DNA of 64,000 nucleotides from Gemmatirosa kalamazoonensis (GCF_000522985.1 NZ_CP007129.1:868001-932000), one strand, 5' to 3'. Positions 26,583 to 35,749 are shown, counted from the first letter of the stretch. Notes: a model not told the origin generated them from the sequence alone. Translations and numbers: made by a program.

Positions 26583-27407
26583 ATGTTCCGTCCCGACACG
26601 ACCGCTCGCGCCGCGCGCGGCGTCGCGCTCGCCCTGCTGCTGGTGCCCGCCGCCGCGCACGCGCAGCTCGGCAAGTTGATCAAGAAGGCCGCGCAGAGCG
26701 CCGCGCAGGGTGCCGCGCAGGGAGCGGCCCAGGGCGCCGCACAGAACGCCGTCGGTGGCAGCGCCCCGCGCAGCGGCCGCGAGGAGAGCGTCGTCGCGAT
26801 CACCGCGCAGAACATCGACGCGCTGCTCGCCGCCCTCGCCCCCTCGGCTCGCGCGGCAAGCGACTACCAGACGGCGCGCACGCGGTTCGACGCGGCGAAC
26901 GAGAAGTTCGAGGCGCACCGCAAGTGCCGCGACGGCGTGAAGAAGGAGCTCCAGAAGACGATGGTCGCGCCGCCGCAGGCGTCGATCGCCGCGTCGCAGG
27001 CGTACGGCGAGAAGCTCGGACCGCTCATGGAGCGCATGGCCGCCGCCCAGCAGGCCGGCAACCACGAGAAGGCGCGCGCGATCATGGACACCATCGGCGT
27101 CGCCGGCGAGCAGCTCGAGAACGAGATGATGCCCGCGCTGAAGACGTGCGGCGCGTACGTGATGTCGCCGCCCGCGCCGCCCACCGCGCCGGGGCTCGCG
27201 CCGCCGAAGGTGCCCGCCGGCATGACGGCGACGCAGTTCGGCCGCCTGCGCGAGCGCGTCGCCGCGTGGCTGCTCACCGACGGCGCGTACAAGGTGAGCG
27301 CCGACGAGCAGTCCGCGCTCGACGCCCGCAAGCAGGACCTCGCCGCGCTCACGCCGCTCTTCCGCGGCAACGTGCTGCTGTGGTCGAGCTGGGGCGACCT
27401 GCAGTGA
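26583..27407 (+). CDS. secreted helical protein with AAQG repeats
   Basis: 274 residues with a signal peptide ending 'AAHAQ'. Next to it is a run of 'AAQG' repeats (about residues 35-55), then a long helical region with 'NIDALLAALAPSARAASDYQTARTRFDAANEKFEAHRKC'. No family recognised. It overlaps the next gene by GTGA, so both are coupled. It is divergent from the S9 peptidase. Confidence 0.65.
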   Translation: MFRPDTTARAARGVALALLLVPAAAHAQLGKLIKKAAQSAAQGAAQGAAQGAAQNAVGGSAPRSGREESVVAITAQNIDALLAALAPSARAASDYQTARTRFDAANEKFEAHRKCRDGVKKELQKTMVAPPQASIAASQAYGEKLGPLMERMAAAQQAGNHEKARAIMDTIGVAGEQLENEMMPALKTCGAYVMSPPAPPTAPGLAPPKVPAGMTATQFGRLRERVAAWLLTDGAYKVSADEQSALDARKQDLAALTPLFRGNVLLWSSWGDLQ

Positions 27408-28345
27408 CGCCGCTCCGCCTCGCGCTCGCCGCCGCGCTCCTGGCCGCGTCGGCGGCGCCGCGCGAGGTGCCTAACGATCGGCTCCGCGTGCGCGGCGCGG
27501 ACGGCGCGTGGCGCACGTGGTGGACGCGCGGCGCGGCACCGTCGCGGTGGGCGGGGCCCGACGCGGCGCTCGCCGCCGCGGTGCGATGGCGCGCCGCGCG
27601 CCCGGGGCTCGACTGGGGCGAGCTCGTGCTCGCCGCCGACGTGGGTGCCGCGCTCCCCGCGCTCCGCGTGCGCGTGATCGTCGCGCGCGTCGACCCGTCG
27701 CGCGTCGCGCTCGCGCTCCACGCCGCGGCGCGCCCCAGCGGCGGCGCGGGGCCGTGGGATCTCGACGCGGCACCGGCCGACGCCGCGCTCGCGCTGAACG
27801 CGGGTCAGTTCACCGACGCCGGCCCGTGGGGCTGGGTCGTGCACCGCGGGCGCGAGATCCAGGCGCCGGGCGCGGGCCCGCTCTCGGCCGCGCTCGTGAT
27901 CGACGACCGCGGCCGCGCGCGCGTCGTGCCCGCGGATTCGATCGCCGAGCTGCGCGCCTCGGGCAGCGCGGCGGAGGCGGTGCAATCGTACCCCGCGCTG
28001 CTCGACGGCGACGGCACGCTGCCCGCCGCGCTGCGCGCGCCCGGCCGCGGCGTGGACCTCGCGCACCGCGATGCACGCCTCGCCGCGTGCGAGCTGCGCG
28101 ACGGTCGGCTGCTCGTCGCCCTCACGCGCTTCGATGCCGGCGTCGGCGACGCGCTCGGCGGCGTGCCGTTAGGCCTCACGGTGCCCGAGACGGCGGCGCT
28201 CGTGGGCGCCCTCGGCTGCCGCCGCGCGGTGATGCTCGACGGCGGGCTCTCGGCGCAGCTGCTCGTGCGCGATGCCGAGGGGCGCACGCATCGGTGGGAG
28301 GGGCTGCGCCGGGTGCCGCTCGGGCTGGTGGGGGCGTCGCGTTAG
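27404..28345 (+). CDS. phosphodiester glycosidase (NAGPA) domain protein, secreted
   Basis: 313 residues from a GTG overlapping the previous stop. Signal peptide at the N-terminus. The core 'RVIVARVDPSRVALALHAA', 'ALALNAGQFTDAGPWGWVVHRGREI', 'VQSYPALLDGDG' and 'LGCRRAVMLDGGLSAQLLV' is the NAGPA/YigE-like fold, with the Asn-Ala-Gly and Asp-Gly-Gly motifs of the active site. It may act on phosphodiester-linked sugars outside the cytoplasm. Its TAG stop overlaps the TAA of the convergent gene within one CGTTAGGC motif. Confidence 0.75.
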   Translation: MTPLRLALAAALLAASAAPREVPNDRLRVRGADGAWRTWWTRGAAPSRWAGPDAALAAAVRWRAARPGLDWGELVLAADVGAALPALRVRVIVARVDPSRVALALHAAARPSGGAGPWDLDAAPADAALALNAGQFTDAGPWGWVVHRGREIQAPGAGPLSAALVIDDRGRARVVPADSIAELRASGSAAEAVQSYPALLDGDGTLPAALRAPGRGVDLAHRDARLAACELRDGRLLVALTRFDAGVGDALGGVPLGLTVPETAALVGALGCRRAVMLDGGLSAQLLVRDAEGRTHRWEGLRRVPLGLVGASR

Positions 28346-28845
28346 GCCGACGCCTTCTGCTTCATCGCCATCACGTGCGCCACGAGCTGATCGACGGCGA
28401 TCTGGGTACCCTCGTAGAAGCCCGACGTCTTGTTGTTCTCGAGATCCGCCTCGTTCCGGTGCAGCGCCGTGAAGACGTAGCGCGTGCCGGTGCCGACGCT
28501 CTCCATCGTCATGATGGCGGTGATCGGAATGTCGTCGAAGACGGCCGGGCGGTAGCCGGGGAACAGCATCGCGGTCCAGACGAGCCGCTGCATCGGCACG
28601 ACCTCGAGGACGCAGCCGACGTTGGGCACCTCCTGACCGTCTCCCACCACGATGTCGATGCTGAAGATGCCGCCCGGTCGCGCGTCCAGCTCGGTGCGCG
28701 CCACACGCCCCCACGCCCTCGGCATGTACCACTCCTTGATGTGCTCCGGCTTCGTCAGCGCGTCCCAGACGAGCCGCGTGGGCGCGTCGATGAACCGTTC
28801 GATGGCGAAATCGAGCTTCGGGTCGATCGTGAGTTGCGTGCTCAT
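28342..28845 (-). CDS. AHSA1/SRPBCC-family protein
   Basis: 167 residues: 'DFAIERFIDAPTRLVWDALTKPEHIKEWYMPRAWG', 'DARPGGIFSIDI', 'VLEVVPMQRLVWTAML' and 'ITAIMTMESVGTGTRYVFTALHRNEADLENN'. This is the activator-of-Hsp90-like START fold commonly coupled to an ArsR regulator. Ligand unknown. The ATG overlaps the ArsR stop (ATGA). Confidence 0.88.
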   Translation of the reverse strand: MSTQLTIDPKLDFAIERFIDAPTRLVWDALTKPEHIKEWYMPRAWGRVARTELDARPGGIFSIDIVVGDGQEVPNVGCVLEVVPMQRLVWTAMLFPGYRPAVFDDIPITAIMTMESVGTGTRYVFTALHRNEADLENNKTSGFYEGTQIAVDQLVAHVMAMKQKASA

Positions 28846-29183
28846 GATTCGGATTCCTTGGCCTTGAGTTGCTTGACGTATTGGTCGAACCGGTCCAGTC
28901 GAGCCTCCCACAGCTGGCGACGCGCGGCCAGCCAGTCTTCCGCGACCTTGAACCGCTCGGGCGCGATCTCGTACGTCCGCACGCGCCCGCGCTTCTTCGA
29001 CTTGATCAGCCGGCTGCGCTCGAGCACCGAGAGGTGCTGCACGAACGACGGGAGCTGCATGTCGAACGGTGCCGCCAGCTCGCTGACGGAGGCCGGTCCG
29101 ACCGACAGTCGCTCCAGGACTCTCCGCCGAGTGGGGTTGGCCAGCGCGTGAAAGACTTCGTCAGCGACTGCGGATTGAGCCAT
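28842..29183 (-). CDS. ArsR-family regulator
   Basis: 113 residues with the winged helix 'VFHALANPTRRRVLERLSVGPASVSELAAPFDMQLPSFVQHLSVLERSRLIKSKKRGRVRTYEI'. The metal-binding Cys motif of ArsR/SmtB is absent, as in the SRPBCC-linked subgroup ('MQLPSFVQHL'). It is the first gene of a two-gene operon with the AHSA1 protein, which it likely controls together with itself. An AT-rich dyad lies upstream. Confidence 0.9.
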   Translation of the reverse strand: MAQSAVADEVFHALANPTRRRVLERLSVGPASVSELAAPFDMQLPSFVQHLSVLERSRLIKSKKRGRVRTYEIAPERFKVAEDWLAARRQLWEARLDRFDQYVKQLKAKESES

Positions 29184-29243
29184 GCCGACACCATCCGGAT
29201 GCGCGGGTTGCCCGATCTGACGGACGGATTCTACGGCCGTGGA

Positions 29244-29267
29244 ATACTTTTGTAAATACCTAAGTAT
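29244..29267. promoter_or_regulatory. AT-rich dyad upstream of ArsR gene
   Basis: ATACTT, twelve bases, AAGTAT within an unusually AT-rich patch about 60 nt upstream of the ArsR start. It is a good candidate for promoter plus operator; binding not shown. Confidence 0.45.
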
Positions 29268-29436
29268 CTGACGCGCCGGCCGAAGCGCACGAGCGGCCCG
29301 TCGCGAAGCAGGTCGCGCTCGCCGCGGCGGCAGGCTACTTCTACGACATCACGGGCGCCGCGTCCGCGCGCAGGATCCGGCGCTGTGGCGCGCGCACGGG
29401 ATCGAGCTACTCGGGGCGCCGATCGCGCTGCCGTGA
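29268..29436 (+). pseudogene. possible gene remnant
   Basis: A protein-like piece 'AKQVALAAAAGYFYDITG' is followed, after a frame change near 29370, by 'AQDPALWRAHGIELLGAPIALP' and a stop at 29436. No start or full domain remains and I cannot name the family. The rest of the gap to 29500 shows nothing. Confidence 0.25.
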
Positions 29437-29500
29437 GCGCTTCCTCGCCGTAGTCCCCGCGCTGCTCACGCACCCGTCCATCTTCCACGGGAACGTCCCC

Positions 29501-29869
29501 ATGAACATCGCGGATGCTCGGCAGGTACCGTCCGGCGTCTTCCTCTACACGCTGCGCCCCGCGCGTCTCGCGATGCTCACCGACGGCCCGACGGCGGAGG
29601 AGCAGGCGATGGCCGCGCGGCACTGGACGTACTCGCAGGAGCTGCTCGCGCGCGGCGTGCTGGTGTTCGCCGGGCGCACGCTGGCACGCGATGCGTCCAG
29701 CTTCGCGTTCGCCGTGATCCGCGCGCCGTCGGCCGACGCGGCGCGGGCCGTCGCCGAGGGCGATCCGGCCGTCGCGGGCGGCGTCTTCGCGGCCGAGGTC
29801 CATGCGTTCCAGCCGATGCTGATGGGAGACTGGCCGCTGGAGGCGGCGACCGTTCCACCCGCGGCCTGA
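29501..29869 (+). CDS. YCII-like small protein
   Basis: 122 residues: 'GVFLYTLRPARLAMLTDGPTAEEQAMAARHWTYSQELLARGVLVFAGRTL' then 'FAFAVIRAPSADAARAVAEGDPAVAGGVFAAEVHAFQPML'. It has the YCII ferredoxin-like pattern (His in 'ARHW', acidic 'EGDPAV'). Function unknown. It is followed after 2 nt by the RibD-like gene, so probably one operon. Confidence 0.75.
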   Translation: MNIADARQVPSGVFLYTLRPARLAMLTDGPTAEEQAMAARHWTYSQELLARGVLVFAGRTLARDASSFAFAVIRAPSADAARAVAEGDPAVAGGVFAAEVHAFQPMLMGDWPLEAATVPPAA

Positions 29870-29871
29870 CG

Positions 29872-30420
29872 ATGCGCCCCCTGCGGTACTCCATCAACGT
29901 CACGCTGGACGGGTGCTGCGATCATCGCGTGATGATCCCGGACGAGGAGCTGCATCGTCACGCCGTCGAGAACCTCGCGCGAGCCGATGCGCTGCTGTTC
30001 GGCCGGGTGACCTACGAGATGATGGAGGCGGCGTGGCGGCCGTCGACGGCGACGGGCACGCGGCCCGACTGGATGGAGCCGTTCGCGCGCACGATCGATG
30101 CGGCGAAGAAGTACGTCGTGTCGAGCACACTGGACCGCGTCGACTGGCACGCGGAGCTCGTGCGCGGCGATCTCCGGACAGCCGTCGCCCAGCTGAAGCG
30201 TGAGCCGGGCAACGGTCTGTTCGTGGGGGGCGTCACGCTCCCGCGCGCCCTGGCGGAGCTGGGGTTGATCGACGAGTACGAGTTCGTGGTGCATCCCAGG
30301 ATCGTGGGCCACGGGCCGACGTTGTTCGCCGGACTCTCGAGGTACGTCGACCTGAAGCTCGTGGGTCGCCAGGAATTCGCGTCGGGAGTGGTGGTGATGC
30401 AGTACGTGCCGACTCGTTAG
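29872..30420 (+). CDS. RibD C-terminal / dihydrofolate-reductase-like protein
   Basis: 182 residues: 'LRYSINVTLDGCCDHR', 'RADALLFGRVTYEMMEAAW', 'KKYVVSSTLDRVDW', 'GLFVGGVTLPRALAELGLIDEYEFVVHPRIVGHGPTLF'. This is the DHFR-like 'yyaP/YwjB' family, a predicted NADPH reductase of unknown substrate. Length is normal. The stop lies in CGTTAGGC; a CGACTCGTTGCAG segment after it resembles an attC half-site but lacks the box. Confidence 0.85.
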   Translation: MRPLRYSINVTLDGCCDHRVMIPDEELHRHAVENLARADALLFGRVTYEMMEAAWRPSTATGTRPDWMEPFARTIDAAKKYVVSSTLDRVDWHAELVRGDLRTAVAQLKREPGNGLFVGGVTLPRALAELGLIDEYEFVVHPRIVGHGPTLFAGLSRYVDLKLVGRQEFASGVVVMQYVPTR

Positions 30421-30535
30421 GCGGCGACTCGTTGCAGCCGAGGACGTCCAGACGGTCCGCCCCGAGAGGAGCCCGCGTGACGGCACGCCTAACGCGCCGG
30501 CGCCGCACGTGCCGCCTGACGAATCGCGCGCGGAC

Positions 30536-31218
30536 ATGATTCTCGTGACGGGCGCCACGGGCCGCGTCGGGCGCCTCGTGGTCGACGAGCTGCGGCGCGC
30601 CGGCGCGGCGGTGCGCGCGCTCTCGCGCCGGCCGGGCCGCGCGGCGCTTCCGGAGACCCCGCACCCGTTCTTTCAGCAGCCCAATGCGATGCGCGGTCTG
30701 CACGCCGCGATCGAGCGCCTGCTCGCGGCGACGCGCCTCCGCGTGACGGTCCTCCGACCCGGGATGTTCGCCTCGAACGCGCGCCACTGGTGGGGGCCGC
30801 AGATCCGCGCAGGCGACGTGGTGCGCTGCCCTACGCGTCCGCCGAGACGGCGCCGATCGACGAGCGCGACATCGCCGCCGTGGCCGCGCGCACGCTGCTC
30901 GACGATCGGTACGCGGGCGGCGACCACGTGCTCACGGGCCCCGAGTCGCTGAGCCAGGCCGCGCAGGTCCACGCGATCGGCGACGCCATCGGCCGGCCGC
31001 TCCGGTTCGAGGAGCTGTCGCCCGACGAGTTCCGGCGCGCGACCGCGGATGCGTGGCCGCCCGGAGTCGCCGAGATGCTGCTCGGTGCATGGGGCGCGGG
31101 GCTCGGACGCCCGGCGTTCGTGACGTCGGCGGTCGAGGAGATGGTGGGCACGCCGGCGCGAACGTTCCACCAGTGGGCCGTCGAGCATGCGTCCGCGTTC
31201 GTGACGCCCGCTGCCTAA
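30536..31218 (+). pseudogene. NmrA-type NAD(P)-binding protein, deleted and frameshifted
   Basis: Starts 'MILVTGATGRVGRLVVDELRRAGAAVRALSRRPGRAALP', a Rossmann start. It then jumps directly to a late segment ('HPFFQQPNAMRGLHAAIERLLAAT..VTVLRPGMFASNA'), so about 60-80 residues are missing. Near 30825 the frame changes and continues as 'LPYASAETAPIDERDIAAVAARTLLDD' to the stop at 31218. Both defects make it non-functional as read. Neighbours are other detoxification-type small enzymes. Confidence 0.65.
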
Positions 31219-31304
31219 CGGATCGCGGCGAGTGACGGACGGCCCTCGCACCCGGCCGCCCTCCGGCGCATTGTACGGTGTCCCTCGCGCGACGGAGAGC
31301 CCCG

Positions 31305-32153
31305 ATGCCGCTCCCGAAGACGCTGCGCCGCCTGGCGACCGCCGCCACGCCGTACCTGCTCCCCGCGCTCCTCGCCGCGCAGGACTCGGTGGTCGTGCGC
31401 GGCCGGGTGATCGACGCGCGCACGCAGGCCCCCGTCGCCGGCGCCGCGGTCGCGCTCACCGCGGGACGCGACACCGTCGCCGGCGCGCGGGCCGACGAGG
31501 CGGGGTACTTCGCCGCGTCGGTCCGCGCGGGCGCCGGCGCGCGCGTCGTCGCGCACTTCCTGCGTGTGGGCTACCGCACCGACTCGCTCGCGCTCGACAG
31601 CCTGACGCCGGTGTTCGTGGCCATGGCGCCGTTAGGCACCGCGGCCGTCGCGCTGCGGGCCACGCGGGTGACGGCGCCCGCCGGCACCGCGGTGGCCGAG
31701 CGCGCGCGACGCGCGGGCGGCGCGTACGTCGGGGAGGCGGAGATCGCGCGGCGCGGGCCGGCGCGCACCGCGGACCTGTTCCGCGGGGTGGTCGGCATCA
31801 CGGTGCAGGACGACGGCGGCCGTACGCGCATCGCCTCCTCGCGCCGCGTCGAGCCGCGTCGCGCCGGGCCGACGCGAGCGCCGTCCGCCGCCAGCGCCGA
31901 CACCGCGGGCGACCCGCTCGAGGGACTGAAGCTCCCGGGCGGCGGCACGGCGTGCGCGCTCCGCGTCTCGCTCGACGGACAGCTCATGCCGGACGACTTC
32001 TCGGTCGACGACGTGCCCGTGTCCGACGTCGCGGAGATCGAGATCTACCGCGGCGCCGCGACGGTGCCCGTCGAGCTGTCGGCCGTGCGCACCGCGGCGA
32101 AGTGCGGCGCGATCGTGATCTGGACGAAGCGCGGAGGCAGGCGTGCGCGTTGA
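31305..32153 (+). CDS. secreted carboxypeptidase-regulatory / TonB-plug-like protein
   Basis: 282 residues with a signal peptide ending 'LLAAQ'. Residues 28-110 form a CarboxypepD_reg-like beta-sandwich ('VVVRGRVIDARTQAPVAGAAVALTAG'). A plug-like segment follows ('IARRGPARTADLFRGVVGITVQDDGG', 'VSLDGQLMPDDFSVDDVPVSDVAEIEIYRG'), ending 'CGAIVIWTKRG'. There is no beta-barrel. Such short plug proteins are common in Gemmatimonadota; function unknown. The next gene overlaps it. Confidence 0.75.
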   Translation: MPLPKTLRRLATAATPYLLPALLAAQDSVVVRGRVIDARTQAPVAGAAVALTAGRDTVAGARADEAGYFAASVRAGAGARVVAHFLRVGYRTDSLALDSLTPVFVAMAPLGTAAVALRATRVTAPAGTAVAERARRAGGAYVGEAEIARRGPARTADLFRGVVGITVQDDGGRTRIASSRRVEPRRAGPTRAPSAASADTAGDPLEGLKLPGGGTACALRVSLDGQLMPDDFSVDDVPVSDVAEIEIYRGAATVPVELSAVRTAAKCGAIVIWTKRGGRRAR

Positions 32154-33852
32154 GCGCCTCGCCGCGTCGTGCCTGATGCTCGCCGCGTGCAGCAACCTCG
32201 GCGCGCAGACGGTGCGCGGCATCGTGACGGCGGCGGGGGTGCGGGTGCCCGGCGCGATCGTGCTGCTCGTCGACTCCGGTGGACGCACCGTGGCGCGCGT
32301 CGCCACCCGCGACGACGGCGCGTACGCCGCCGTGGCGCCGGCGACGGGGCCGTTCACGCTCCGCGTGCTGCGCATCGGCTACGCGCCTACCACGGTGGGT
32401 CCGCTCCCGCTGCGCGCCGGCACGACGACGCGCGACGTCGCGCTCACGAGCGTCGCGGTGCGGCTGTCCGAGGTGCGCGTGAGCGACCGCCCGACGTGCC
32501 GCGTGCAGGTCGACTCCGCCGCCGCTGCGTTCCGCGTGTGGGACGAGGCGCGCAAGGCGCTGCTCGGCGAGTCGCTCACGCGTCGCGAGGCGCTCGTCAT
32601 GCGTGTCACGACGTCGGAGCGCACGCTCGATGCCGACGGCGCGCGCGTGGTGCACGACACGAGCGTGACGCGGATGGCGCCGAGCGTGCGGCCGTTCGCG
32701 AGCCTGCCGCCCGAGTCGCTCGCCGTCGTCGGCTACGTCGCGCACGGCGCCTCGTCGGACGGCGAGTGGACGTACTGGGCGCCCGACGCCGAGGTGCTGC
32801 TGAGCGACGCGTTCGCGACGGCGCACTGCTTCCGCGCCGCGGCGCCGAGCGCGGACAGCGTGCGGCTCGCGCGATGGGTCGGCGTCGCGTTCTCGCCCGC
32901 GCGCCCGCGCGCCGACGTCGCCGACGTGGAGGGCGTGCTGTGGCTCGACCGCGCGACGGCGGAGCTGCGCGAGTTCTCCTATCGCTACGTGAACGTGCCG
33001 GGCGACGCGCGCCTCGCCGCGCGCGCGAACGCCGGCGGCCGCGTCGAGTTCCTGCGGCTGCCTGACGGCGGGTGGATCGTGCAGCGGTGGGTGATCCGCG
33101 TGCCGATCGTCGTCGCCCATCCCGCCGCGGCGCGGAACGCGGCCGTGGTGCCCGGCGTGCGGAACGTCGCGCCGCCGGCCGCGGAGCTCGCGGGCGTGCG
33201 GCTCGCCGGCGGCGACGTGAGCGAGGTGCGGCGCGGCGCCGCGGTGCTGTGGGAGCGCGGACGCGTCGCGGTGCGCGTGCGCGTGGTGGAGGCCGACGGC
33301 GGCGCGCCGGTGCGCGACGCGATCGTGGAGCTCGACTCGCTCGCCGCCGTCACGGCCGACGACGGCGTCGCGACGCTGCTCCGCGTGTCGCCGGGTGCGC
33401 ACCTGCTGCGCGCGCGCACGCCGGCGCTCGCGCTCCTGCGCGCCGCGCCGCCCGCGCGCACCGTGCGCATCGCGGACGAGGCCGAGGAGCCGCTCGTGCT
33501 CGCGGTGCCGTCGGAAGCGGCCGCGCTCGTGCAGGCGTGCGGCGCGCGCGCGGCGGCGTGGGACGAGGCGATGGTGCGCGGCAGCGTCGACGGCGCGGTG
33601 CCTAACGACGGCGCGCGCGCCGAGGCGACGTGGCAGGTGGCCTACGCGCGGCTCGGCGGCGGCCCACCGGTGGTGGTGACGGAGCGCCGCGAGGCGACCG
33701 TGGAGGGCGGCGAGTTCGCGCTCTGCGGCGTGCCGCGCGGCGTCGACGTCACCGTGCGCGCGCGGCGGGGCGCGGCCGCGGGGGCGCCGGTGATGGTGCG
33801 CGTGCCCCCGCGCGCCGTCGGTCAGGCGGTGCGGCTTCCGTCCCCCTCGTAG
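32143..33852 (+). CDS. secreted protein with carboxypeptidase-regulatory domains
   Basis: 569 residues from a GTG, overlapping the previous gene by 11 nt. The N-terminus is a signal peptide with a possible lipobox 'MLAAC'. It has an N-terminal CarboxypepD_reg-like domain ('VRGIVTAAGVRVPGAIVLLVDSGGRT'), a middle region of beta strands with 'GVLWLDRATAELREFSYRYVNVP' (typical of these outer-surface proteins) and further Ig-like domains at about 380-440 and 500-560. It likely works with the preceding protein at the cell surface. Confidence 0.7.
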   Translation: MRVERLAASCLMLAACSNLGAQTVRGIVTAAGVRVPGAIVLLVDSGGRTVARVATRDDGAYAAVAPATGPFTLRVLRIGYAPTTVGPLPLRAGTTTRDVALTSVAVRLSEVRVSDRPTCRVQVDSAAAAFRVWDEARKALLGESLTRREALVMRVTTSERTLDADGARVVHDTSVTRMAPSVRPFASLPPESLAVVGYVAHGASSDGEWTYWAPDAEVLLSDAFATAHCFRAAAPSADSVRLARWVGVAFSPARPRADVADVEGVLWLDRATAELREFSYRYVNVPGDARLAARANAGGRVEFLRLPDGGWIVQRWVIRVPIVVAHPAAARNAAVVPGVRNVAPPAAELAGVRLAGGDVSEVRRGAAVLWERGRVAVRVRVVEADGGAPVRDAIVELDSLAAVTADDGVATLLRVSPGAHLLRARTPALALLRAAPPARTVRIADEAEEPLVLAVPSEAAALVQACGARAAAWDEAMVRGSVDGAVPNDGARAEATWQVAYARLGGGPPVVVTERREATVEGGEFALCGVPRGVDVTVRARRGAAAGAPVMVRVPPRAVGQAVRLPSPS

Positions 33853-33865
33853 GCGCGCTCGGGGC

Positions 33866-34744
33866 TCACGCGGCCTTGCGCAGCACGACGAGCATGAGGC
33901 ACCCCTCGTCCGTCGTCGTGTCCTCGTGCTCGGAGCCGTGCGCGGCGCGGTGGTAGTCGCCGGCGCGGATGGAGCGGCCCTGCGCGCGACACGAGCCGCG
34001 GAGCAGGAAGATCTCCTCGAGCCCACCGTGCTCGTGCTCCGGCAGCACCGAGCCCGCGTCCATCTCCAGCAGCATGACGTCGACCGATTCGGCCGGGCCG
34101 CCGGCGAGCGGGCGCACGCGCGTGCCGGGCGCCATCGTGCGCCAGCCGCTGGCGCCGGCCGGGATCATCGCGGCGCGCCGCGCGGCGGCCGGCGCGACGC
34201 CGCGCTCGACGACGAGCACGGTGGCCGGCGTCGCGGCGCGCCACGACTGCGCCCCGTCGTTAGGCACGCTCTGCGCGAAGTCGCCGGGCGCGCAGCGCAC
34301 GTCCCCGCGCCACAGCTCGCCCGCGACGACGAGCAGCGCGGGATCGTGCAGGTCGGCGAGCGCGTCGCCGGTGTCGCCGGCCGGCAGGCGGAGGAGACGC
34401 GTGCGCTCGCCCGGGCGGCCGCCGTCGTAGAGCAGCTTCGCGTGGCCGCCCCCGGTCGGGAGCGCGGTCCACTGCCCCTCGTCGGCGTGCACGAACTGGA
34501 ACCGCTGCTCGCGCCGGATGCGGTCGAGCAGCCGCGCGCGCAGCCCGGCCGGCGGGGCCACCGGCACGATGGTCTCCGGCGTCGGCGTGTCGGCGAGCGC
34601 CACGCCCGCGGTCGCCAGCGCGACGAGCTCGCGGGCCGCATCGTTAGGCACGCCGTCGCCGAGTCCGAGCACGGCGAGCGCGGCGTCCACCTCGTCGGGC
34701 GGCGGGGAGGGCACGGTAGGATCGGGAGGCACGCGGTCGGCCAT
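33866..34744 (-). CDS. ChrR-type cupin anti-sigma factor
   Basis: 292 residues. N-terminal anti-sigma region with Ala/Leu-rich helices, then two cupin domains; the second has 'GSVLPEHEHGGLEEIFLLRGSCRAQGRSIRAGDYHRAAHGSEHEDTTTDEGCLML' with His/Glu metal ligands. The first cupin region has 'LLRLPAGDTGDALADLHDPALLVVAGELW' with fewer His. The N-terminal zinc motif (HxxxCxxC) of classic ChrR is not seen. It lies 9 nt after the sigma factor gene and probably holds it inactive until a signal (for example reactive oxygen) is sensed. Confidence 0.8.
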   Translation of the reverse strand: MADRVPPDPTVPSPPPDEVDAALAVLGLGDGVPNDAARELVALATAGVALADTPTPETIVPVAPPAGLRARLLDRIRREQRFQFVHADEGQWTALPTGGGHAKLLYDGGRPGERTRLLRLPAGDTGDALADLHDPALLVVAGELWRGDVRCAPGDFAQSVPNDGAQSWRAATPATVLVVERGVAPAAARRAAMIPAGASGWRTMAPGTRVRPLAGGPAESVDVMLLEMDAGSVLPEHEHGGLEEIFLLRGSCRAQGRSIRAGDYHRAAHGSEHEDTTTDEGCLMLVVLRKAA

Positions 34745-34753
34745 GAGGGAAAG

Positions 34754-35494
34754 CTAGTCGAGGAGCGACGCGCCGAGCGCGCCGCGCAGCAGCTGCAGGC
34801 CGCTGCGCATGCGCGTCTTCACGGTGCCCAGCGGGATGTCGAGACGCTCGGCCAGCTCGGTGTGCGTGAGCGATTCGGTGAGGACGAGCTCCACCACCTG
34901 CCGGATCGACGGCGGCAGCGCGTGCACCGCGGCGGCGAGCCGGCCGTAGCGGTCGCGCCGGTCGAGATCCGCCGCGGGGTCGGGATGCCACGCGGCGAGC
35001 GCCGGCGGAGCGTCTTCGCTCGTCGTCGCGCGCTCGAGGGCGCGCGCGCTGCGGGTGCGGCCGCGCAGGAGGTCGAGCGCGCGCGTGCGGCAGATCGTCA
35101 CGAGCCACGCGAACACGGAGCCCCGGGCGCCGTCGTAGCTCGCGGCGCGCTGCCACGCCTGCGTGAACGTCTCGAGCACGACCTCCTCGGCGTCGGCCTC
35201 GGCGCGCACGATGCGCAGCGCGACCGTGTACAGCATCGGCGCGTAGGCGTCGTAGAGCGCGGAGAGGGCGCCCTCGTCGCCCGCCGCGACGCGCGCCACC
35301 AGTCCGGCGGCGGCGCGCCAGTCGGGTGCGTCGGCGCGGGGCGTGGGCGCGAGAGCGAGGGGGGTCGCTCCCGGGACGCGCTCGACGGTCTGCTGGATTC
35401 CGCGTTGCATCCCGTGGGGAACGTCGAGGGATGGAAGACGCACGACGACGAAGCGCCGCCGGCCGGGGATGGCCGGACGCCCAACATGAAACAT
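34754..35494 (-). CDS. ECF RNA polymerase sigma factor (RpoE-like)
   Basis: 246 residues from ATG 35494, preceded by GGGAGGGA. An internal ATG at 35410 would give a 218-residue protein of more usual length. Region 2 shows 'LSALYDAYAPMLYTVALRIVRAEADAEEVVLETFTQAWQRA' and region 4 'LPPSIRQVVELVLTESLTHTELAERLDIPLGTVKTRMRSGLQLLR'. It is paired with a ChrR-type anti-sigma. The target genes are unknown, but its own promoter is likely one. Confidence 0.9.
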   Translation of the reverse strand: MFHVGRPAIPGRRRFVVVRLPSLDVPHGMQRGIQQTVERVPGATPLALAPTPRADAPDWRAAAGLVARVAAGDEGALSALYDAYAPMLYTVALRIVRAEADAEEVVLETFTQAWQRAASYDGARGSVFAWLVTICRTRALDLLRGRTRSARALERATTSEDAPPALAAWHPDPAADLDRRDRYGRLAAAVHALPPSIRQVVELVLTESLTHTELAERLDIPLGTVKTRMRSGLQLLRGALGASLLD

Positions 35495-35749
35495 GGGTTC
35501 CCTCCCGTCCAGAGGCGGATCGGCAGGGCGGCTCGGCGCGGCGGGCGACGACACGGGGCGGATGTGGGCACGGGGTTCGCCTGGAGTACGCCGGCCGCCC
35601 GCCGGTCGGATGCGGCGCGGCGTGCGCTGCGTCACCGTGCGGTTCATCGCGTGCGGTTCGTCGCGCCGGGCCCTCGCCCCGTCGCACCGCGGTGGAACCG
35701 GCGTCGACCGCGCCCTACGTTCGGCGCGGCCTCACACCAGGACCTCTCG

